64,000 nucleotides of DNA from VRUG01 sp965372745 (GTDB lineage: Bacteria > Planctomycetota > Phycisphaerae > Sedimentisphaerales > Anaerobacaceae). The notes under the pieces are model-generated. The model searched no databases, was not told the DNA's origin, and saw nothing but the letters and a program-made list of their open reading frames with translations. Below are positions 17,349 to 25,672 of this stretch, piece by piece. Positions within the stretch are counted from its first letter, which is position 1; each line of letters opens with the position of its first letter. The position numbers and the translations under genes were made by a program. The DNA is taken from contig CBDVDM010000007.1 in the NCBI GenBank assembly GCA_965372745.1, positions 5,813 to 69,812 on the forward strand. The letters run 5' to 3'.

Positions 17349-19246
17349 TGAACAAATTCAAAATCCAAAACTACAGTTCAAAATATAAAGTTATAAAATA
17401 TATGAAAAAAATATTTTCTATTCAACTTGCAGGATTATTTTTTGTTCTTTCATGCTTCTGTTCAGTTGTTCTTGCTGACTCGACTGGTTTTAAAGTAGAA
17501 CCTGCGGAGGCAAGGACCGTAATCTTAGGTTCTACTGACAAGCAAACCGGTTACAAGTTTCAACTGGAACTGACCTCAAAAGCAGCTGCAATAGAAAGAG
17601 CTACCTTTAGTGAGTTCGATGACCGTGACCCGGATGACCCGCAACCTTTGGTTATCCTGTCGCCGGTTTACCAGCCTAACGGCAGTGTAGTCAGGTCAAT
17701 GGCAAATACGGATTTTGTATTTGTTGAACATAAACTTCAATTAGGCCTTAATAAGCTGAACTGGAAAAGTTTTGGTGTTCAAACAGATATCGATGGCTCC
17801 CAATTGGCCCGGTTCGAGGTGATAATAAAAACCCTAAATGATAAACCTGTTGTGAAACTTATTAAAACCTACAAAATTATGCCTGACAGCTACGAGATAA
17901 ATTGCAGCTTAACGGTAGAGAACCTGACCTCAGAGCAGCAAAAGGTTCGTTACAATTTGTCCGGGCCGGTTGGGCCTGGGAAGGAAGGCATCCGGGCTGA
18001 CATGAGAAAGGCTGTTGCCGGTTTCCGGAATACAAAAGGTGACATTACCAGTACTAAACTTGACTTAAAAAAACTGCGCAAGGCAACCTCGGTCGAGGAA
18101 AGAAAACTCATAAAAAACAGCGACAGATTTTTGTGGGCGGCTGCTACAAATAAATATTTCGCAGCGATAGTAGTGCCGCTGCCGGACGAAGGTAAAGCGT
18201 TTTGCGACTGGATAGCAGATAAAACAGGTATATTCTATAATCCGGATAGAGATGAAAAGGCCGACAGTGGTGATGAAACAATCGGTATTGATTTTAGTAT
18301 CACAACAGCTATTTTAGCTGCCGAGCAGAGTAGGGAATATAACTTTCAGATTTATCTCGGCCCTAAGGACACAAGGCTTTTCAGCAAAAACCAGAATTAC
18401 CGCAATCTCGGATTTGCTCATACGATAGATTTCATGGCATGTTGCTGTCCTGCTGCTGTCATTGGGCCACTCTCATACGGTATCCTGACAGCGATGGAAT
18501 GGATGTATAAGTACCTTCGTAACTATGGAATTGTAATCATCATCCTGGTATTTATCATTCGAATTATCATACATCCTCTGACCAAGCACAGCCAGGTCTC
18601 GATGCACAAGATGCAGAAACTTGCACCCAAAGTCGAGGAGGTTAAGAAAAAATATGCAAACAATAAACAGGAAATGAACAAACAGGTGATGTCTCTTTAC
18701 AAAAAGCAGGGAGCATCGCCAATCATGGGATTTTTGCCGATGCTGGTGCAGATGCCTATCTGGATAGCACTTTACAGCACGATATACTCAAGCATTTCAC
18801 TTCGGGGCGCAGAGTTTTTGCCGTTCTGGATTACCGACCTGTCAGTGCCGGATGCGCTGATTAAATTTAATGCGGTAACGCTGCCGCTATTCGGAAAGCT
18901 GGATTCGTTTAACCTGCTGCCGATATTGATGGGATTTGCATTTTATTTTCAGCAGAAACTAATGCCAAAACCACAAACGGCGTCAGTAAATCCACAGGTA
19001 GCTCAGCAACAGAAAATGATGATGGTGATGATGCCGGTTATGTTTCCGCTGATGCTCTACAAGGCCCCTTCGGGATTGAATCTTTATATTATGGCCAGTA
19101 CCTTTGCAGGTGTTATCGAGCAGTATATCATCAGAAAACATATCCGCGAGAAAGAAGAGACTGAAACAAGAGGCTTGGTCGCTGCAACAAGCAAAACCGG
19201 TGGTAAGGTTAAAAAGAAAAAACCGAAACCATTCTATAAAACATAG
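17348..19246 (+). CDS. yidC: Membrane protein insertase YidC
   Basis: 632 residues from a GTG at 17348 with an AAGGAAGGA Shine-Dalgarno about 8 nt upstream. An ATG at 17402 (MKKIFS) begins right at the first membrane segment but lacks a ribosome-binding site; both starts are possible. Layout: N-terminal membrane helix (about 22-44), large periplasmic beta-rich domain (about 45-360) as in Gram-negative YidC, then the conserved 60KDa_IMP core with FIIRIIIHPLTKHSQ (the hydrophilic-groove arginine), a cytoplasmic coiled loop, PMLVQMPIWIALY and the final helices. A lysine-rich tail (KVKKKKPKPF) may contact ribosomes. Followed after 1 nt by mnmE, an arrangement widespread in bacteria. Confidence 0.96.
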   Translation: MNKFKIQNYSSKYKVIKYMKKIFSIQLAGLFFVLSCFCSVVLADSTGFKVEPAEARTVILGSTDKQTGYKFQLELTSKAAAIERATFSEFDDRDPDDPQPLVILSPVYQPNGSVVRSMANTDFVFVEHKLQLGLNKLNWKSFGVQTDIDGSQLARFEVIIKTLNDKPVVKLIKTYKIMPDSYEINCSLTVENLTSEQQKVRYNLSGPVGPGKEGIRADMRKAVAGFRNTKGDITSTKLDLKKLRKATSVEERKLIKNSDRFLWAAATNKYFAAIVVPLPDEGKAFCDWIADKTGIFYNPDRDEKADSGDETIGIDFSITTAILAAEQSREYNFQIYLGPKDTRLFSKNQNYRNLGFAHTIDFMACCCPAAVIGPLSYGILTAMEWMYKYLRNYGIVIIILVFIIRIIIHPLTKHSQVSMHKMQKLAPKVEEVKKKYANNKQEMNKQVMSLYKKQGASPIMGFLPMLVQMPIWIALYSTIYSSISLRGAEFLPFWITDLSVPDALIKFNAVTLPLFGKLDSFNLLPILMGFAFYFQQKLMPKPQTASVNPQVAQQQKMMMVMMPVMFPLMLYKAPSGLNLYIMASTFAGVIEQYIIRKHIREKEETETRGLVAATSKTGGKVKKKKPKPFYKT

Positions 19247-19247
19247 C

Positions 19248-20675
19248 GTGAAGCGAAAAACAAGATACGAGCTTAATGACACAATAGTCGCCATCAGTTC
19301 AGCTATTGCTGAGAAACTGGTAATCATACGTTTAAGCGGGCCTGCTACGCTAAAAACTTTAAGTCAGATCTCAACAGCTATTCCAGAAAAACCCCAAGCA
19401 GGTATATACAAAGGATATATAGCTGTTGATGACGATTTTAAAATCGATGCGGTATTATACCTGTTCTTAGCACCGCATTCTTATACTGGTGAGACGGTTG
19501 CAGAAATTTATATGTATTCGAATCGGGCGGTGACTGAAGCTCTCATGGCGAAAATTTTGAGCACAGGTGTTCGGCTGGCCGAGCCTGGAGAGTTTACCGC
19601 ACGCGCCTACCTTAACGGCAAGATTGATTTATCGCAGGCTGAAGCCGTCAATGAAATAATCTCAAGCTCAAATAAATACCAGTTAGCTGCCGCTGAGAAA
19701 CTTCTAAGTGGAAAACTCGCACAGACTACGGAGAAAATCTGCGAGCAGCTTATGGACATCTTAAGCCTGATTGAGGCAGGGATGGATTTCAGCGGTGAAG
19801 ATATTGAGTTTATAACCTCTGAGAAGGCGGCAGAGAGGCTAAATAGTATCAAGGTCCAGCTTGAGCAATTGCTTTCAAGCAGCATAAGTTATGAGTCGTT
19901 AGTTGATTTGCCGTCTGTCGGAATAGCCGGCGCAACCAATGCCGGTAAAAGCAGTCTGCTTAACGTTTTGCTTGGAAAAGAGCGAAGCATCGTTTCTGAC
20001 GAACATAAAACCACGCGGGACGTTCTGGCTGGTACGATTGACCTGGCCAACAGCCGGGTTGCCCTGTTCGATTGTGCAGGGCTTATAGAAACACCGTCTG
20101 ATATATTAGATAAGCTGACACAGCAAAGAGCTGTCGAATCGCTAAATCATGCTTCAGTTGTGGTTTTTTGCGTCGATATTTCAAAGTCAGAGTGGAATGA
20201 GGACTTAGCAATTCGCGGACTTATCAAACCTGAAATTTTTATCCCTATAGCAACAAAAGCAGATCTGGTCACAAAAAATTTGTTAAAAGGTAAAATCACG
20301 GAACTAAATGCTCTTTTCGGCGCTGATTTTTCACCGCTAAGCGTTAAGAGCGGTTTGGGTATGGAACGACTGGTAAATATCATTGATGAAAAAATACTCG
20401 AGTTTAGTTTTGGTAATCGAGGTCAGGCAGATGGGCAAAACTTTTTTGAAAGTCTTCATGTATCAGGGCCCGGCCTTACCATCCGGCACAAACAGGCGGT
20501 AACCGAGGCAATTGACAATATTACTGAGTCTGTTGCTGAAATCAAGGCGGGTAATGACGAGATGGCTGCAATGATGATGCGAACTGCTTATCAGTCACTT
20601 TCAAATATTGCGCAGGAAAACATCGACGAGCAGATACTGGAAAATATTTTCGGGCGTTTCTGCATTGGCAAATAA
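19248..20675 (+). CDS. mnmE: tRNA modification GTPase MnmE
   Basis: 475 residues from the GTG at 19248, 1 nt after the yidC stop; a longer open frame into yidC exists but the protein family begins at DTIVAISSAIAE. MnmE works with MnmG to form 5-(carboxymethyl)aminomethyl-uridine at U34 of certain tRNAs. Visible: the formyl-THF-binding N-domain (GEFTARAYLNGKIDLSQAEAV), GTPase motifs GATNAGKSS (G1), TTRD (G2), DCAGLIE (G3, Cys replacing the usual Thr) and TKAD (G4), and the essential C-terminal FCIGK (C-x-G-K). The G3 variant is mildly unusual. A terminator follows immediately. Confidence 0.96.
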   Translation: MKRKTRYELNDTIVAISSAIAEKLVIIRLSGPATLKTLSQISTAIPEKPQAGIYKGYIAVDDDFKIDAVLYLFLAPHSYTGETVAEIYMYSNRAVTEALMAKILSTGVRLAEPGEFTARAYLNGKIDLSQAEAVNEIISSSNKYQLAAAEKLLSGKLAQTTEKICEQLMDILSLIEAGMDFSGEDIEFITSEKAAERLNSIKVQLEQLLSSSISYESLVDLPSVGIAGATNAGKSSLLNVLLGKERSIVSDEHKTTRDVLAGTIDLANSRVALFDCAGLIETPSDILDKLTQQRAVESLNHASVVVFCVDISKSEWNEDLAIRGLIKPEIFIPIATKADLVTKNLLKGKITELNALFGADFSPLSVKSGLGMERLVNIIDEKILEFSFGNRGQADGQNFFESLHVSGPGLTIRHKQAVTEAIDNITESVAEIKAGNDEMAAMMMRTAYQSLSNIAQENIDEQILENIFGRFCIGK

Positions 20676-20750
20676 GCCGGAGCGGTCTTTCGTTTCGGGC
20701 TGCTTTATTTGTTTTTAAAATACCCGAAACTTTCAGCTGCTCCGGCTTTT
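20675..20750. terminator. Bidirectional intrinsic terminator between mnmE and dnaK
   Basis: Outer arms AGCCGGAGC (20675-20683) and GCTCCGGCT (20739-20747) are continued inward by TTTCGGG (20693-20699) and CCCGAAA (20723-20729), followed on the plus strand by TTTTCG. The genes mnmE and dnaK converge here, so it may stop transcription from both sides. Confidence 0.75.
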
Positions 20751-20830
20751 CGTATTTAAGCCCTTTTTCGGCTCTCTGATAATACGTACTGTTAAGGAGT
20801 TAAGACAGTTCGCAATGAAACTTTTTATTT

Positions 20831-22765
20831 CTACTTATCTTTTGCCTCAAATTCGGCGTCAATTACGTCATCACCGCCTTTTTTCTTCTTCGTTTCGTCT
20901 TCGGGCGGCGTGGTTTGCTCGCCTTGGGTCTGGCTGGCCTGCGAGGCGGCCTGTTTTTTAGCAGCCTCTTCGTAAAGCACCTTGCCCAACTCCTGGCTGG
21001 CAGTGGCGAGATTTTCGCTAGCCTTCTTTATAGCCTCGGCGTCTTCGCTTTTTACAGCTTCCTTCAAACCGTTAAGTGTGTTTTCAATATTACCTCGCGC
21101 CTCGGCAGAGACCTTATCGCCATGCTCTTTGAGTGTCTTTTCTGTTGAGTAAATCAACTGGTCTGCCTGGTTCTTCAGGTCAACAACTTCTCTTTTCTTT
21201 TTGTCTTCCTCGGCGTGAGACTCGGCATCGGAAGTCATTTTCTTTACCTCTTCGTCACTCAGGCCTGAGCTGGACTTAATCTCTATCGACTGCTGCTTGC
21301 CAGTTCCCAGGTCTTTGGCAGAGACATTCAGAATACCATTGGCATCGATATCAAAGGCAACTTCAATCTGAGGAATACCGCGTGGTGCAGGCGGAATATC
21401 TGTCATCTGAAACCTGCCAAGAGTACGATTGTCTCTGGCGAATTCGCGCTCGCCCTGCAGCACATGAATATCCACAGTAGTCTGACTGTCAGCGGCTGTA
21501 GAAAAGACTTCCTTTTTGCTTGTCGGAATCGTGGTATTGTGTTCGATAAGCCTTGTCAAAACACCGCCGAGAGTTTCAATTCCCAGCGACAGTGGGGTAA
21601 CATCCAAAAGCAGGATGTCCTTTACACCTGCATCACCTGCAAGGACAGCTCCCTGAATGGCAGCACCTAAAGCGACAACCTCATCGGGGTTGATACTCCT
21701 GTTAGGTTCTTTGTCGAAAATATCTTTCACTATTTCCTGAACCTTCGGGATTCTTGTTGAACCGCCGACGAGCAGAACCTCAATAATTTCACCTGCCGAA
21801 AGCTTGGCATCGGTTAACGCCTTTTGGCAGGGTTGTTTTAATCTTTCGAAAATTGGTTCTGCCAAGGACTCGAACTTGCTTCGGCTGATAGTAATCTGAA
21901 GATGTTTTGGTCCGGAGGCGTCAGCAGTAATAAATGGCAGGTTTACCGTTGATTCAAGCTGGCCGCTAAGCTCGCATTTTGCTTTTTCAGCGGCTTCTTT
22001 GAGTCTTTGATGCGCCATCGGGTCTCCACGCAGGTCGATACCTTCGGTCTTCTTGAACTCGTCAGCCAAATAATTAATCAAGACCTCATCGAGGTCATCA
22101 CCACCTAAATGAGTATCGCCATTTGTGCTAAGGACCTCGAAGACGTTGTCACCAATATCGAGGATTGATATATCAAACGTACCTCCACCGAAGTCAAAAA
22201 CCACAATTTTTTCGTTTTTCTTTTTCTCAAGGCCGTAAGCAAGAGCTGCAGCGGTCGGCTCATTGATAATCCGGTCGACCTGAAGACCGGCGATTTTGCC
22301 TGCGTCTTTTGTTGCCTGCCGCTGAGAATCGTTAAAGTAAGCAGGAACTGTGATAACGGCATTGGTAACTTTTTCACCAAGATAGTCTTCAGCGGTTTTT
22401 TTGAGGTCCTGCAGAATCATCGCTGATATTTCCGGCGGTGTATATTTTTTGCCGCGAACATCGACTTTGACTAATTCTTCAGAACCACCGGTTATTTTGT
22501 AAGGGACAATTTTTTCTTCCGAGGATACCTCGCTGTGTCTCCTGCCCATGAATCGCTTTATCGAAAAGACTGTATTTTCAGAGTTTGTCACCTGCTGATG
22601 GCGGGCGATTTGGCCAACAAGTCTTTCGCCTTTATCGGTAAAACCGACCACCGAAGAAGTCAATCTCGAGCCGGAAGAGTTAATCAACACTTTCGGAGCC
22701 GAACCTTCCATCACCGCTACCACTGAATTCGTCGTTCCCAAGTCTATTCCAATTATCTTAGCCAT
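20831..22765 (-). CDS. dnaK: Molecular chaperone DnaK (Hsp70)
   Basis: 644 residues. N-terminal ATPase signatures: IGIDLGTTNSVV, VFDFGGGTFDISIL, and VLLVGGSTRIPKVQ. The substrate-binding domain follows, with LLDVTPLSLGIETLGGV, and the C-terminal lid ends in a glutamine/threonine-rich linker and EFEAKDK. The ribosome-binding site is GAAAGGA upstream of the ATG. No grpE or dnaJ is adjacent and I see no CIRCE element in the 213-nt upstream gap. The neighbours mcsA-mcsB are also protein quality-control genes, which suggests a small stress cluster. Confidence 0.98.
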   Translation of the reverse strand: MAKIIGIDLGTTNSVVAVMEGSAPKVLINSSGSRLTSSVVGFTDKGERLVGQIARHQQVTNSENTVFSIKRFMGRRHSEVSSEEKIVPYKITGGSEELVKVDVRGKKYTPPEISAMILQDLKKTAEDYLGEKVTNAVITVPAYFNDSQRQATKDAGKIAGLQVDRIINEPTAAALAYGLEKKKNEKIVVFDFGGGTFDISILDIGDNVFEVLSTNGDTHLGGDDLDEVLINYLADEFKKTEGIDLRGDPMAHQRLKEAAEKAKCELSGQLESTVNLPFITADASGPKHLQITISRSKFESLAEPIFERLKQPCQKALTDAKLSAGEIIEVLLVGGSTRIPKVQEIVKDIFDKEPNRSINPDEVVALGAAIQGAVLAGDAGVKDILLLDVTPLSLGIETLGGVLTRLIEHNTTIPTSKKEVFSTAADSQTTVDIHVLQGEREFARDNRTLGRFQMTDIPPAPRGIPQIEVAFDIDANGILNVSAKDLGTGKQQSIEIKSSSGLSDEEVKKMTSDAESHAEEDKKKREVVDLKNQADQLIYSTEKTLKEHGDKVSAEARGNIENTLNGLKEAVKSEDAEAIKKASENLATASQELGKVLYEEAAKKQAASQASQTQGEQTTPPEDETKKKKGGDDVIDAEFEAKDK

Positions 22766-22978
22766 AACTAATTTCCTTTCGCTAATTTAGAATGTTGCCA
22801 CTACATGAAAACAAATGTGCAAAAGGCGTGCCAGTTGGGCCTTTTTAGAGGCCGCTGTGCGTAACTGCTTTCTTTTTAAGAGGTTATGTATTTATAAATA
22901 ATTGATTGAGATTTGAGAAAAGCCGATATTGTGCCATTTTGGCAGAGTAATTTGGCATATACACTGTGGTATGCAGAC

Positions 22979-24094
22979 TCAGCTGTTCAGGGTTGAGCGA
23001 ATGATTTTTGCTCTGAGGGCGTCCCTGTGGGTTGGGTCGAGTTCTTTGCCGTAATTTAACTGCAAATGGGCCGGCAGTGTCAGCATAAACAGCCGATTTA
23101 TTGTAGCGATTGAAAGAGTGGACTTATCAGCTTTGTCTTTGCAGAGAGAGTAAAGACCTTCTATGGCAGGTGTTGAAACTCCCATATGCTCATGTATATT
23201 GACGCCAAGCCTCAGGTGGCTTAGCAAAAATAAGGCTTCCTGCGAGCTTATTAAATGGGCACTTCTCAACAGTGCCATCGCCCGCGAAATTTTATCATCG
23301 AGTATATCGCATTTCTTATCGAGCAGCTGATTTCTGGCAAGGGTTTCGTACTCGACAACTTCAGGAATGACGGTTTTTTCGAATTTGGAAATAATGTCCT
23401 GCTCGGAGATGCCGAGTGTCACCTGATTTGATAGCTGATAAAAATCCCCTGCAGCTTCAGTACCTTCGCCGAACAGGCCTCGCACCGCCATGCCCATGGC
23501 CTTGGCGGCATTGAAAAACTTCTCGATGTGGCCGGTTATCTTCAAAGCCGGCAAATGCAGCATTACAGAAACTCTTATGCCTGTACCAACGTTCGTCGGG
23601 CAGGCGGTTAAATAGCCGAACTTTGTACTGAAGGCATAATCGATTTTTTGCTCTATCATATCATCAATACTGTTGATCTGGTCAAAACAAGCGTTCAATT
23701 GCAGTCCGCCTTTTAATACCTGGATGCGCAGGTGGTCTTCTTCGTTGATCATTCCTGTAAAAAATTCCTTTTCAGCGATGACAGCTCCTCTCGGGCCTTT
23801 TCCGAAGGCGTGATGACGGCTAATCAAATGCCTCTCTACAAGAAAATTGCGGTCAAGAACCGGAGCTTTTTCCACTGAGATATAAAAGACCTTATCGCCA
23901 AGCTTTATTGACATCAAAACGTCTTTTAGCTTTTTCAATATCTCGGATTTCTCATCGCTTGAGCATGTATTCAGGAATTTATGGCCTGCCAGATTTCTTG
24001 CTAAACGAATACGTGAGGAAATAACGATATCCGCCAAAGGGCCGGAGCCGTCAAACCATTCATTTATATTATTACTTATATCGGTCAGTTTCAT
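22979..24094 (-). CDS. mcsB: Protein-arginine kinase McsB
   Basis: 371 residues, close to Bacillus McsB (about 363). It is related to ATP:guanido phosphotransferases but phosphorylates arginines in proteins, marking them for ClpCP in Firmicutes. Visible: VISSRIRLARNLAGHKF (ATP-binding N-region), RHHAFGKGPRGAVI, the catalytic-loop signature TACPTNVGTGIRVSVMLHLP with the active-site cysteine, and FGEGTEAAGDFYQLSNQVTLG (GEGS/T region), the last matching the McsB-specific context. It lies 10 nt behind mcsA. No ctsR or clpC is present in the window, so control and target protease are open. Confidence 0.95.
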   Translation of the reverse strand: MKLTDISNNINEWFDGSGPLADIVISSRIRLARNLAGHKFLNTCSSDEKSEILKKLKDVLMSIKLGDKVFYISVEKAPVLDRNFLVERHLISRHHAFGKGPRGAVIAEKEFFTGMINEEDHLRIQVLKGGLQLNACFDQINSIDDMIEQKIDYAFSTKFGYLTACPTNVGTGIRVSVMLHLPALKITGHIEKFFNAAKAMGMAVRGLFGEGTEAAGDFYQLSNQVTLGISEQDIISKFEKTVIPEVVEYETLARNQLLDKKCDILDDKISRAMALLRSAHLISSQEALFLLSHLRLGVNIHEHMGVSTPAIEGLYSLCKDKADKSTLSIATINRLFMLTLPAHLQLNYGKELDPTHRDALRAKIIRSTLNS

Positions 24095-24104
24095 ATCTGT
24101 TTAT

Positions 24105-24614
24105 TTACGTAGAATCCTTCGCCTTTCGCTGATTAATTTTGTCTCTAAGTTTTGCAGCTGTTTCATAATCTTCAGTTTTTACCGCCGCTTCAAGCTGCTG
24201 CTGCAAACTTGAAATTTCTATCTGCTTTTTTACGGTTTTTGGAGCCTTCGAAGGCACTTTGCCGCAGTGACTTGTCTTGCCGTCATGGGCTTTTTTGATA
24301 AGCGGCAAAAGAGATTTTCCAAAAACTTCATAATCGTTGGGACATCCCAGCACCGCTTCTTTTCTAAATTTATCCAAAGTGAAGCCGCAATTTGGACATG
24401 AAAGCTCCTCGCCTGAAACAGCGAGCATCTCATCATCTGACGGCTGGACACTGAGCAGGCTGCTGAGTAGTTCATTTATCGGCATCTGGCTTTTGACTGC
24501 GATACCCTGTTCAAGCGCACACTGCTCGCAGACGTGAAGCTCAGTGCGATGGCCATCACTGATTTCCGTCAAGTGAATAGTAGCTTGTTCTTTTTTGCAA
24601 ATTTGACACTGCAT
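24105..24614 (-). CDS. mcsA: McsA, zinc-finger activator of McsB
   Basis: 169 residues. Two zinc-binding CxxC pairs at the N-terminus (CQIC at 3-6, CEQC at 29-32) and a further CPNC pair at 73-76 with downstream cysteines fit the McsA treble of zinc fingers. The C-terminus (ISSLQQQLEAAVKTEDYETAAKLRDKI) is a UVR domain as in UvrB/UvrC, also characteristic of McsA. It stimulates McsB kinase activity in Bacillus. Translationally close to mcsB (10-nt gap). Confidence 0.93.
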   Translation of the reverse strand: MQCQICKKEQATIHLTEISDGHRTELHVCEQCALEQGIAVKSQMPINELLSSLLSVQPSDDEMLAVSGEELSCPNCGFTLDKFRKEAVLGCPNDYEVFGKSLLPLIKKAHDGKTSHCGKVPSKAPKTVKKQIEISSLQQQLEAAVKTEDYETAAKLRDKINQRKAKDST

Positions 24615-24685
24615 ATTAAACTCTATTATAACAGATTCAGTAAAGACTTATCGACAAATTCTCATCTCGACTGGAGAACGATTTG

Positions 24686-25051
24686 TCATTTTGCGAATTT
24701 CGCCGAAAACCCCGGTTGTTCAAAAACCCTTACGCTGCTTAAAGTTACGCCATTTGGCAGTTTCGATTCAATCTTTTCAAATATGTATTTGGCTACGTTC
24801 TCAGCAGATGGGATATTCACCTGAAAATATTCAATTTCATTCAACGATCTGTTTTCAAGTTTTGTTACTGATTGTGTTATCATCTGCTTTAATAAATGAA
24901 AGTCAATGACAAGGCCTGTCCTGTCGAGATTATTCCTGCTGACTTCTACCAAAACCTTCCAGTTGTGCTCGTGCAGCGGTTCCTTTAAACCATCGGAAAG
25001 AGCAAACTGATGCGATGCCTTAAAATGTGCTTCGACACGAACTTCAAACAA
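24686..25051 (-). CDS. QueD/PTPS-family pterin enzyme with an ExxHxH active-site motif
   Basis: 121 residues starting at TTG (25051) with a GGAGG Shine-Dalgarno five bases upstream. The fold family (COG0720) is clear: zinc histidines in SHQF and in HEHNW, and the catalytic tail FEQPGFSAKFAK. In QueD the active site carries CxxxHGH; here the corresponding stretch is K-E-P-L-H-E-H, which has no cysteine and places a glutamate three residues before the first histidine. An E-x-x-H-G-H motif is the known mark of PTPS-III enzymes, which make 6-hydroxymethyl-dihydropterin for folate. Here the Gly is Glu, so it is a variant. I therefore do not assign queD. The gap to coaD is 34 nt. Confidence 0.8.
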   Translation of the reverse strand: MFEVRVEAHFKASHQFALSDGLKEPLHEHNWKVLVEVSRNNLDRTGLVIDFHLLKQMITQSVTKLENRSLNEIEYFQVNIPSAENVAKYIFEKIESKLPNGVTLSSVRVFEQPGFSAKFAK

Positions 25052-25085
25052 ATCAACCTCCTGTCAAATCGGACGGTATTTCTGG

Positions 25086-25586
25086 TTATTGACCTGATTC
25101 AGTTTCAAGGCGTTCTCTCAGACGTTTGTAGATGATTTTTGGAATCAGGTTCGAGACATCCCCGCCTAATGCGGCAATTTCACGAATCAACGTCGAGCTT
25201 GTAAATCCGTACTCGGCGCTTGTCATAACAAATACAGTCTCAATCCCGGCTACAGCACGGTTGGTCATTGCAAGTTTAAATTCATACTGAACATCGGTAA
25301 GGCTTCGCATTCCTCGCAGTATAACATCTGCATTTTTTTTGACGGCATATTCGACCGTCAAGCCGTCGAAACTTTCTACCGTAACTCTGGACATGTCCCT
25401 GGTTAGCTCAGCTATCATTTCAACCCGTTCCTGCGGCGTAAAAAGCGGGTTTTTAATAGGGCTTCGACCGACGGCAACTATAAGCTCGTCAAAAAGTTTT
25501 CTGCCTCTCTCGATTACATCGAGATGGCCGTTGGTAATCGGGTCAAATGAGCCTGGGAATATCGCTCTGGTAAATTTTCTCTGCAT
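25086..25586 (-). CDS. coaD: Phosphopantetheine adenylyltransferase
   Basis: 166 residues, normal length. It adenylates 4'-phosphopantetheine in coenzyme A synthesis. Nucleotidyltransferase motif GSFDPITNGHLDVIERG (T-x-G-H) is at about 10-26, with the family's RGMRSLTDVQYEFKLAMTNR and SSTLIREIAALGGDVSNLIP at the C-terminus. ATG with an AAGGGGA ribosome-binding site. Adjacent to a pterin enzyme on the same strand. Confidence 0.97.
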   Translation of the reverse strand: MQRKFTRAIFPGSFDPITNGHLDVIERGRKLFDELIVAVGRSPIKNPLFTPQERVEMIAELTRDMSRVTVESFDGLTVEYAVKKNADVILRGMRSLTDVQYEFKLAMTNRAVAGIETVFVMTSAEYGFTSSTLIREIAALGGDVSNLIPKIIYKRLRERLETESGQ

Positions 25587-25672
25587 TTAAAGTCCCCTTA
25601 TTTATTGCAACTGACCGATTAGTCAAGTTGAGTCATTTACAAAAGTAGATTATAACAAATATACCGGACAGG

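Noticed and set aside
19104..19247. Upstream extension of mnmE within yidC
   Set aside because: Would overlap yidC by 143 nt; family alignment begins after the GTG at 19248.
22766..22978. CIRCE element or sigma-54 site upstream of dnaK
   Set aside because: No TTAGCACTC-N9-GAGTGCTAA is present, and the TGGCA/TTGGCA pair has the wrong spacing for sigma-54 (13 instead of 10 between GG and GC).
24686..25051. Calling the pterin enzyme queD
   Set aside because: The QueD cysteine is missing; an ExxHxH motif is present instead.
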